Shown here: in pieces, positions 58,101 to 64,000 of the stretch | How the letters are laid out: each line of letters opens with the position of its first letter | Position numbering within the stretch: the first letter of the stretch is position 1 | From: Strongylocentrotus droebachiensis | Lineage: Eukaryota; Echinodermata; Echinoidea; Camarodonta; Strongylocentrotidae | Assembly: GCA_035222895.1 (NCBI GenBank) | Contig: JAVYIG010001838.1 | Location: 230,092 to 294,091, forward strand | Direction: 5' to 3' | DNA: 64,000 bases | Notes under the pieces: model-generated | Told to the model about the DNA's origin: nothing | Database searches by the model: none | The model's input: the letters and a program-made list of their open reading frames with translations, nothing else | Position numbers and translations under genes: made by a program

Positions 58101-60538
58101 GGGACCAGCTTTGTGTCATGTCATCAAGTATGCCTCGTCTAGATACGTCTATGCTAGTACTCGTTGAAAGCCTTTTCAGCAACTAAACGAGAATATCGTG
58201 GTGTGGTGCCTCTCGTAGTGGTCACGATTGATTTAGTGCAGAGTGCGTATATTATACAAGTACGCTTTAAATGGGCAATTTGTCAAAGCCCAATGATGTA
58301 CGTTAGATAGTCCTTAGAAATTAGAGGGAAACTTCTGATAACAACTTCTGATAAAAAATGAAACTAAATTAATTCTCTTACAAACAGCTACTGATATACA
58401 TCTTGGTGTCATTGTCAAAACTGATGTAAAGAAATCTATGTTATTAATCATTTAATTATTTAATCATTTATTTATTTCACTCTCTTTTAAAAAACATCAG
58501 AACTATATACATGGTCGTTCATTATCAACATAAGATAAAAGGATGTGAGGAATCGTGAAAGCCAAAATTGGCTTGATGAGAATGATCCCCTAATAAATAC
58601 TTAGCATAAACAAGATACAAACTTATTTTATATAAAAAAACATAGTACATACATTCACAACAGAGGACAGAGGAAAGATAAAGATAACATAAGGTAAAGA
58701 CAGTTACAGGAAGAAAAGATGAGAGAGAAGAAAAGAAGAAGGAAGTTACAGCTTGAATTTTACATACATAATAAATGACAATTTCATTTTGTTCCACTTA
58801 AATATCCCTTATACAAATATTTGAAGTGAAAAATAAAATAAGGTTCTACGTACCCTCTTGTCTCAAAGCACAGCACCCTCTTGAAGGCTAAATGGTCTGG
58901 TAGAGGCTTGGACCACCAGCAAGAGTAGAGGGAACGTAGGTCTTCTTCCTTGTCCTGGGCTAGAGTGGCTAGAGAGACATTTAAACTACGACTGAGCGCT
59001 CCGATCACAGATGTTCTGGATTCAACATAACTACCTGAATAAACAAGGGTAACAAAGAAATAAAATCTAAAAGATCTGAGGTTTAGACTTTAGAGAGGGA
59101 GGAAAACTTTTCCCTTGTTCTAGGCTATAAGGGAGGCTACAGAGACCTTTAAACTGATTATACAGGAGTTGCATGGTTTCAAACAGTAATTTATACATTT
59201 CTTTAATTTCTTTAATTCATTATTTTGCATGCAATAATTCATAAATCTTTAAAAGCTTATGGTGGACCATATCATAAAGTGATGGTTAATGCTATTTGAT
59301 GCATATTTTGGTTTAATCCATTGGCAAAAGTGACATCTTTATTTTCAATTAATGATAATAATAATAATTGGATTTTGATAGCACCTTTTCCAGATCGAGG
59401 CTACAAGGTACAAATTTAGAATTGTAGAGGAATGTTTACAGATGTTATTTAAGGAGGTCAAGTGAAGTAATATTTCTTAGAAATGCAGGGAGTTTATACC
59501 ATAGGCGTGAGACAACAGATTGAAAAGATTTTAGCCTGTTTTGGGGATTAGGAAATGATAAGGGAAGGTGCCGATGTAGATCAAAGTGAATATAGGCCTG
59601 TTTTCATCAGCTCGAGATTGCAATTAGCGGGATATTTGGTCGGGATAATCATTCCAAGACATCTTTGGATAGTTTGCAAAACATCCCGCTATTTGTCCGG
59701 TACGTGCGTTTTCACCAGCCCGAAGACTTGCACTATGCGCGAACACTGAGCAAAATATCTCGAGCTAATTTCTCAAGGTCGAGTTTCAAGGTTTGAGGTT
59801 ATTTTTATTTATTTATTTATTTATTAAAACATCTTTTAACAGGATAACATTCATCAGCTCACAGGCTGTTTTACATAATGGTCCTGCAAAATCTTCGGGA
59901 TTATTTCCCAAATCAGAAATAACGGGCTATTTGGCAATCTCGAGCTGATGAAGACACGCCTTATGAGGTTCTCTGATACTGAAATAGCGAGGAGATGCAT
60001 TGAGGAAGACTGGTTGACATAGCTTTAAATGTTTTTACAAGTATCCGGTACTGAATTCTGTCAGTAACTGGAAGCAAAGGATGTATATCTAACAATGGGT
60101 GAATGGGGTAGCATGGGACCATTATGGTTTTTTAACAATTTGGTGGAGCACACTTATTCTGCTCAAATCCTGGTTATACTGATACCCCAACAAGCAAGCA
60201 TTAGTGAAGCCTAGAGAGCACAAGTGCTCTGACAACATTACAACATGGATCTTGGTCCAAGTAGCCACTGATTCAGCGTCTGCATGGACATACAACCCGG
60301 CCCATCATTCATGTATGCTATGGTTATTCTCCAGTTTGAAATAATAATGGATCGGATGGCTAGATGAAAAAGGACTGCCCCAGGACTCACCTCTGAAAGC
60401 AGAGACCACAAGGACATCGACACCGTCTTCCTTCTTGAGCTTTGTAATGTCACCGAGGCAAAGGTCAATCTGACAAACTCCATTCTGGGTGAGCACCTTG
60501 ATGGAATTCTCTACAATCAGACCGTTTTCAGCTGCCAT
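44247..60538 (-). CDS. Macro-like domain protein with three TIR domains
   Basis: Twelve exons join in phase to 799 codons plus stop: 60391-60538, 58854-59034, 56917-57034, 55064-55276, 54222-54420, 53223-53385, 52281-52507, 48146-48282, 46247-46453, 45464-46122, 44981-45092, 44247-44282. All introns are GT-AG. Residues 1-220 form a macro-like domain; TIR1 is about 224-341, TIR2 about 375-495 and TIR3 about 588-715, with a short helical tail. No signal peptide or membrane segment is seen, so it is probably cytosolic. TIR domains signal by self-assembly or hydrolyse NAD; macro domains bind ADP-ribose. TIR1 has Gln at the catalytic Glu position; TIR2 (E451) and TIR3 (E654) keep Glu. I do not recognise a named family. 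The coding ATG has context AAGATGG and an acceptor lies upstream at 60611, implying a 5'UTR exon outside. Confidence 0.88.
44283..44980 (-). repeat. TIR gene intron 11 with tRNA-derived SINE
   Basis: On the plus strand at 44364-44640, GTGGTCGAGTGGATAC (A box) and GGTTCGAGTCC (B box, about 44416) form a tRNA-like head. The body GTCCTTTGGCAAGACATTGA, ACCCAGGTGAGG... and an ATT tail follow. Next to it (about 44640-44760) GCACCAGGAGTGTC...GCCAGAC and GTCTGTCAGACTCCTGGCGC are an inverted pair. Confidence 0.8.
45093..45463 (-). other. TIR gene intron 10
   Basis: Short GT-AG intron, AT-rich, nothing else seen. Confidence 0.65.
46247..52507 (-). CDS. TIR gene exons 7-9: TIR2, catalytic Glu kept
   Basis: A lead-in of about 35 residues precedes a canonical box 1, YYDIFLSYSHCDSD (from residue 377). 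Then come FFDVQELKTGKSW and LISTPYLKSAVCQEEFALAQA, with the glutamate at 451 in C-Q-E-E. Exons are 52281-52507, 48146-48282 and 46247-46453. The last supplies the final strand (LIPICLENL) and a linker. The intron between the first two is 3.9 kb and holds a Helitron. Confidence 0.88.
46540..46690 (-). pseudogene. Decayed duplicate of TIR gene exon 9
   Basis: On the plus strand, GGACAAATGACATATGG, TTCAAAGACATTTTATT, GGAAACGAGGGAACTCGG and GTTGGATGTACGTGTC follow the order of GGACAAATGACCTTG..., TTCAAAGACATCAGG, GGGATGCGAGTGAACTC and GTTGGATGGTGTCC in exon 9 (46247-46453). Indels break the frame and no splice sites are kept, so it is a dead duplicate about 100 bp upstream of the live exon in gene order. 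Confidence 0.78.
47452..47879. mobile_element. Foldback element with a nested MITE
   Basis: TTGTAAAGAAATTTTTGGGT...CATCCAGTAAA...TGTAATTGAAAACAAGTCA on the left is the complement of TGACTTGTTTTCAATTACA...TTTACTGGATG...AAATTTCTTTACGAC on the right. The spacer holds a separate GTTTCACAAAACTTGTC MITE at 47571-47705, a sister of 35666-35815. Confidence 0.82.
47945..48130. repeat. Tandem duplication beside TIR exon 8
   Basis: CAATACAGGATGC...ATGCTAATGAGAAACCAAA...GCAGGCAGGCTGACATGCTT occurs twice, about 102 bp apart. The first copy has an expanded CAGG tract. Confidence 0.88.
49421..49917. repeat. Perfect 248-bp tandem duplication in the Helitron
   Basis: The unit starting TTCATTTAAGGATAGTTTG at 49421 is repeated from 49669 with no difference seen over the whole unit. 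Inside, GCGTACTTTC and GAAAGTACGC form an inverted pair. Identity points to a very recent duplication or an assembly duplicate. Confidence 0.93.
50673..50945. repeat. 120-bp tandem array, 2.2 copies, in the Helitron
   Basis: CTACAAAGCATATCCTATAG recurs at 50673, 50793 and (as CTACAAAGCGTATCCTATAG) 50913. The first two units are nearly identical. Confidence 0.93.
51640..51835 (+). repeat. SINE fragment
   Basis: CACTAACGTCTTCTGGCAAG, ACATTTGCCACACTCC and GGTACCCTGTAGGA match the body of the SINE at 44364. The tRNA-like head is missing. Confidence 0.7.
52009..52260 (+). repeat. SINE fragment, 3' part
   Basis: GGTACCCGGTAGGATGCGG, GGAATGCTCCCCAGGGAGTG, AAAGCGCTTAGAGAC and GCGCTATATAAAAGC are shared with the SINE at 34475-34855 and the fragment at 17938. 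Confidence 0.75.
52531..52875. mobile_element. TTAA-type repeat C, intact copy
   Basis: It begins TTAAAGGCATCGTTTG and ends ACCCAATCCCTTTAA. The interior (CTTTGAGTGACCAGTTTTAC, CCGTTAGGAAAACGC, AATATCTTGATAATCAGAC) is shared with 56122-56903, which is split by another element. Confidence 0.8.
52932..53030 (-). pseudogene. Decayed duplicate of TIR gene exon 7
   Basis: On the minus strand, an acceptor-like CTGCAG is followed by ACCCATTGATCCTTGCAAGA and TCCAGGATGCCTCCTAG, close to the start of exon 7 (CTGCAGACCTGCTGATCAG, AAGATCCAGGAAGCATGC). In phase it reads RPIDPCKIQDAS then a stop, so it would truncate the protein if spliced in. Confidence 0.82.
53223..54420 (-). CDS. TIR gene exons 5-6: TIR1, catalytic Glu absent
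   Basis: Box 1 reads FDIYLSFSEED. A second conserved strand gives GIRIYDG, and the helix C region reads LTPNYLQNKGCVDQYNIAL. In TIR NADases the pattern is C-x-x-E; here it is C-V-D-Q (Q301), so this copy is predicted to lack NAD cleavage and may be structural. The exons join through a split Val codon. Confidence 0.85.
53386..54221 (-). other. TIR gene intron 5
   Basis: AT-rich intron with GAATTGAATTGAATTGAA (about 54096-54120), a retroposon-type tail. No defined element was seen. Confidence 0.55.
54421..55063 (-). mobile_element. TIR gene intron 4: chimaeric MITE
   Basis: The left part (54522 to about 54805) is the left half of MITE family B. It then switches to ATCCTAGCTCCTCTACTG... with PLLFLIYINDL (a non-LTR RT motif), and ends TTATACACAGAGATTTACGG (55050) before TA, the right end of the RT-carrying MITE. 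The right end of family B and the left end of the other are both missing. Confidence 0.8.
55064..60538 (-). CDS. TIR gene exons 1-4: macro-like domain
   Basis: Residues 1-220. Features fitting a macro fold: IDLCLGDITKL followed by VDVLVVSAFRG, where canonical macro domains have GDIT and a VNAAN-like strand; an invariant-looking block SCWWSKPLPDH; and SPLLNTGDQGYGEASM, resembling the loop after the fifth strand (GTG-type). Exons 60391-60538, 58854-59034, 56917-57034 and 55064-55276 meet in phases 1, 2 and 0. The canonical Asn of VNAAN is not present, so ADP-ribose binding cannot be assumed. Assignment is by eye and could be another Rossmann-like sensor domain. Confidence 0.7.
55320..55490 (-). 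pseudogene. Decayed partial duplicate of TIR gene exon 4
   Basis: Plus-strand GCCCATCTTTCATCCAGCCC, ACTGCCCCTTAAACAATGCC and TTTTAACAT repeat the exon 4 words GCCCAGCTTTCATCCAGCCC, ACTGCCCCTTGAACCATGCC and TTTCAACAT. Intron words ATAACCCTGT and AGAGAGAAATGATT also recur. A GAATTGAATTGAATTGAA insert splits the copy. It has no donor and is not a usable exon. Confidence 0.82.
56256..56680. mobile_element. TA-flanked MITE carrying an RT fragment, copy 2
   Basis: CCGTAATTAACGG...TATAAACCGC at the left pairs with GCGGTTTATAC...AATTACGG at the right. TA at 56254-56255 and 56681-56682 is the target duplication: the unoccupied sequence at 52640-52670 (TTTTACCATACTC) has a single TA. The interior (GCGCTATGCCTGGCAATG, GGTTCTATCCTAGGTCC) is shared with 37274-37822. 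Confidence 0.88.
57035..58853 (-). other. TIR gene intron 2
   Basis: AT-rich, with an imperfect AGCCCCAGAAAAA/AAAAAGCCCC repeat at 57655-57770. The plus-strand frame at 57876-58142 has no supporting features. No defined mobile element was seen. Confidence 0.55.
59035..60390 (-). other. TIR gene intron 1 with a MITE
   Basis: Holds an inverted-end element at 59595-59960 and an ATAATAATAATAATTGGATTTTG retroposon-like piece near 59352. No exon was recognised between exons 1 and 2. Confidence 0.6.
59595..59960. mobile_element. MITE with CATCAGCTCGAGATTGC ends
   Basis: GGCCTGTTTTCATCAGCTCG then AGATTGC at the left is mirrored by GCAATCT and CGAGCTGATGAAGACACGCC at the right. Inner words GCGGGATATTTGG and CCCGCTATTTG also recur. 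No coding capacity. Confidence 0.85.
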
Positions 60539-60610
60539 CTTAACTGTTGCTTGCCGACTGTGGATATTGTCAATATGTTGACGGTCGCTTCAGCTTCAGG
60601 TTTATCAAAA
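60539..60610 (-). other. 5'UTR part of TIR gene coding exon 1
   Basis: An acceptor-like TTTCAATTTCAG on the minus strand ends at 60611, and 72 bases follow before the ATG. This suggests an upstream non-coding exon, not identified. Confidence 0.5.
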
Positions 60611-60858
60611 CTGAAATTGAAATAGAATTAAAGAATCACATCTTCTGTAAATCATTAAAAATCAGCTTGATCAAGGTCACAAGTTCCCTATATACATAGG
60701 CTCACTAGGCTGTACTATGGACTCTGTCTATACCTGCATATGCAACTGGAAATATTTAAAGGGCTGAGTTGAAGACCTTATCTTCAGCAGATCAGCAACA
60801 ATTATATATATTTCTTATTTTACTGCTTGATTGCTTTAGGAATATTTCATTAGTCTCT

Positions 60859-62411
60859 AGGGTCATTCCATGTCAAATCACCCAAAGGTTTTAACCAGAC
60901 CATTTTGGATTTTGATGAAACTTAGTGTACTTGTTGAGTGTGATCTCACAGCACCAAATCCCAAATTTTAGGTCAATTGGGTGAGGGGTTTGGGAAATAC
61001 GGCCCACCAAATTTTGAGATTTTTTCAAAAATGGGGGTGGCGGGCCTACCTTTGAACCCTTGTACCTCGGGACCTAATGGGTCAATCTTCACAAAAATGT
61101 TATTGTTGGAAAGGGTATTCAATAAGGATTCCAGATCTGCCGCCATTTTGAAGATTCGTACATGTTGGGGTACTTTGACCTCTTGACCTAAGATTTGACC
61201 TTGAAATTGACCTTGTGGATCACGTAATCTTGGCAACATTTTTCATGAAATGTAATCTCTGACATGTTCACTAAAACATATAAAAGTTTCAGAGATATAA
61301 TATTTTTTGTTTAGGAGCAATAAGGATTCAAAGTATCCATACTTACAGATATTCACAATAAACCCTATTATAATGTATACAATACATGCAATATGCACAG
61401 TACAACATACATCTTCCACATGCTTTTTTGTTCTAGGCATATCCATTCTAAATGTCAGCAGTACTTGAATAGAAATAAAATGACAAGTTCATATAGGCCT
61501 AAAGGGTTAACAGGATGTATGGCTGTAGGCCTCTGAGTCGGTTCTAGGATAATGACCCCCCTGGAAAATTAACCCCCAGGAAATGTCCCCCCCCCCCCCT
61601 TCCCCTTTAACGAATGGGGGGGGGGGGGGGGGAGTAATTGTCCTCTGGGGGTAATTGTCCTTAGAGGGTAGTTTTCCGGGGGGGGGGGGGGGGGGGGGTT
61701 TCCAGGGGGTAATTATCCTAGAACCGACTCAGAGGCCTAAAGCCATACATCCAGTTAACCCTTAGGCCTAAATGAACTTGTCATTTTATTTCTATTCAAT
61801 ACTGCTGACATTTAGAATGGATATGACTAGAACAAAAAAGCATGTGGTAGATGTATGTTGTACTGTGCATATTGCATGTATTGTATATATTATAATAGGG
61901 TTTATTGTGAATATCTGTAAGTATGGATACTTTGAATCCTTATTGCTCCTAAACAAAAAATATTATTTCTCTGAAACTTTTATATGATTTAGTGAACATG
62001 TCAGAGATTACATTTCATGAAAAATGTTGTCAAGGTCCAAGATCCACAAGGTCAATTTCAAGGTCAAATCTTAGGTCAAGAGGTCAAAGTACCCCAACAT
62101 GTACAAATCTTCAAAATGACGGCAGATTTGGAATCCTTATTAAATACCCTTTCCAACAATAAATTTTTTGTGAAGATTGACCCATTAGGTCCCGAGGTAC
62201 AAGGGTTCAAATGTAGGCCCGCCACCCCATTTTTGAAAAAATCTCAAAATTTGGTGGGCTGTATCTCCCAAACCCCTCACCCAATTGACCTAAAATTTGG
62301 GATTTGGTGCTGTGAGATCACACTCAACAAGTACACTAAGTTTCATCAAAATTAAAAATGGTCGGGTTAAGATTTTCAGATTTTTTGGGTGATTTGACAG
62401 GGAATGACCCT
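60859..62411. mobile_element. 1.55-kb foldback element
   Basis: A left arm from AGGGTCATTCCATGTCAAAT (60859) to about 61580 is matched in reverse by a right arm from about 61700 to ATTTGACAGGGAATGACCCT (62411). Matching words run along both arms, including TTCTAGGATAATGACCCC / GGGGGTAATTATCCTAGAA at the inner ends. The loop is C then G homopolymer (61589-61698). Similar short frames appear in each arm because the arms are copies, not genes. Confidence 0.92.
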
Positions 62412-64000
62412 CTATAGTTGTGAACGATTATAGTTTTGAAATGGATATAGTCTGTATTGAAAAGTTTTACAATATTGAGAACTTTGTTGAAAATTAGCCA
62501 TTTCGTTTCTCTCAACATGTTGCCAATTTAAGGATTTTAAATATCATTTCAATTCAATTAATTAATTTTTCTGTTAAAGGTGAAATTCAAAGAAGATCAC
62601 AAATATGTCAACTAATGTATCACTAGAAACTGGTAAGCTACATGTAACAGATGGCCATCGTACAAGTTTAAGGTCAACGACATATCGGGTGATTTATAAA
62701 AATACAAATACAACCACCTCCATAGCAGCTGGGGATGTACGAGAGATTCGCCGGAAAAATAAAGATATTTTAATGACGTCACTATATGGACCAACACTGC
62801 CCAAGCAGACGACATCCCATAGAGAATGAACATAATTGCACAGCTATTATTTCTCAAATTATAATGAGTTTAGTGTATATAAATGTAATGGCTTGCAAAT
62901 AACCATTCAAAAGGGGATATATGACCCAATTCTGATAACTAAAATCTTTTGCTTGTTAATACACAGGATAGGGGTTAATTAACATTTAAAGAAACCAGAC
63001 TTTCAAATTGAAAACCCCCCGGAATGATATTAAGGACGGCATTTGTTCCCTTTTGAAACGCCGAACATACCCCGGTGTGTGCAGCTGAATATACAATGGC
63101 GTCTTATTTTGTTTACTAGCGACAGATTCCTTTTTTTTTACATCGCTGCAGTTGTCATCAAAATAAAAACATGTGCGGGGTTTGGAGTGAGCCAATAGAT
63201 TATACATTTAGCCTGATGGTAGTGAAGTAAGAGAAAGGATTCAAGAGAAGATGAAAACACAGGCACTGAAAATGTGTGAGATGTCATGGGACATCGTCTG
63301 CTTGTGCAAGTCATGTCCATACTGTGATCTCACACATGTCAGCGGCGTTCGGAGAGCTCTTCAGGTGCTATGCCGGGGCTGTATTTAAGCATTGTGTAAT
63401 TTATAATAATCATTATTTCGAATGTTTCCAAGCAATGAATTTTGATAACCTTGTCGAATCAAAGTTTCAACTTTGCAATAATGAAAATAAAGTTAGTTTT
63501 TAAAATCAATGAATATCTACTTTAAAACATAATAATTGCATAATGAATACATTAACAAAAATACATTGAGGGCCGGCCCTGTAAACATAAAAACAAATAA
63601 ATGAACATAAAAGAAATTCTGATAAAATTGATCAACATGCAGGCAGCAGTAAATAAAAGCAAAAACATACACCCACATTCAACAAAACAAGGAAACTCAA
63701 GTGACGTCTGAGTGGCCTAGATCCGAAGGATTGATGCCATATGATCCCTGCAGCAGTGGACCAGCAAAGCACAGACGCAGGGTTTACCAATTAGCTATGA
63801 ACTGTTATGACTTGACTATACGGCCTCGACTGATTAAACTATAGAACCATGCAGACTATAGACGTAAATAGTCAAATATAACGGAATGTCAAAAATACAA
63901 AAAACACCAACAACACACTCACACATTTATTCTAATACCTATACTATAGTAATACTAATTACAACTGGTGTACTGATGGGGGGAGGGCACTGTTTTCAGG
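62412..64000. other. Terminal non-coding region
   Basis: AT-rich DNA upstream of the TIR gene. The only frame with some appeal is the 74-codon plus-strand frame at 62605-62829. No element with clear ends was recognised. Confidence 0.5.
62605..62829 (+). CDS. Hypothetical small ORF, unrecognised
   Basis: A 74-codon frame begins MSTNVSLETGKLHVTDG and ends LPKQTTSHRE. ATG context is AAATATGT, with A at -3. The peptide is hydrophilic with no motif I know, no signal peptide and no membrane segment. It may equally be an exon of an unseen gene or a chance frame. Confidence 0.2.
   Translation: MSTNVSLETGKLHVTDGHRTSLRSTTYRVIYKNTNTTTSIAAGDVREIRRKNKDILMTSLYGPTLPKQTTSHRE

Noticed and set aside
60973..62355. 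Two similar frames (QGQFQGQILGQEVKVPQHV...) on opposite strands
   Set aside because: They are the two arms of one foldback element, not a gene pair; neither has recognisable domains.

Overview
The window is eukaryotic: intron-rich genes with GT-AG splice sites, many inverted-repeat transposons, tRNA-derived SINEs, a Ty3/gypsy LTR element and a Helitron. Gene content (MAP3K1, mitochondrial NAD kinase, a multi-TIR gene), intron sizes and repeat style suggest a marine invertebrate deuterostome, most likely a sea urchin. The species is an inference, not shown by a marker gene.

Layout. (1) 761-8068 is a complete Ty3/gypsy retrotransposon on the minus strand. It has identical 170-bp LTRs, a 5-bp target duplication and one open 1359-codon gag-pol frame. 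(2) 8992-22827, plus strand, holds sixteen exons of a MAP3K1 (MEKK1) orthologue: N-terminal region, SWIM, RING/PHD-like finger, TOG-like helical region and Ste11-type kinase. The first exon(s) are not visible. A long 3'UTR runs to about 25.2 kb and begins with three extra tandem copies of the last coding segment. (3) 25.2-28.5 kb is a convergent intergenic region with two MITEs. (4) 28538-39106, minus strand, is a complete eight-exon NADK2 gene (474 codons before stop). (5) 39.1-44.2 kb is repeat-rich intergenic DNA. (6) 44247-60538, minus strand, is a twelve-exon gene whose exons join in phase to a 799-residue protein: an N-terminal macro-like domain followed by three TIR domains. One of its introns holds a 2.47-kb Helitron. 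(7) 60.6-64 kb contains a 1.55-kb foldback element and no recognised gene.

The most notable system is the macro-like/TIR/TIR/TIR protein. The first TIR lacks the usual catalytic-position glutamate and the second and third keep it. Macro domains bind or process ADP-ribose and TIR domains can cleave NAD, so an NAD/ADP-ribose signalling or innate immune role is the natural hypothesis. It is an inference from family knowledge. The next gene downstream on the same strand is a mitochondrial NAD kinase; this may be chance.

A second theme is local duplication. In MAP3K1, tandem repeats have copied a 3' splice site, a 5' splice site and the end of the coding sequence. In the TIR gene, decayed copies of at least three exons lie next to their parents. 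Exon joins, domain calls and repeat boundaries were read by eye without alignment or RNA data.
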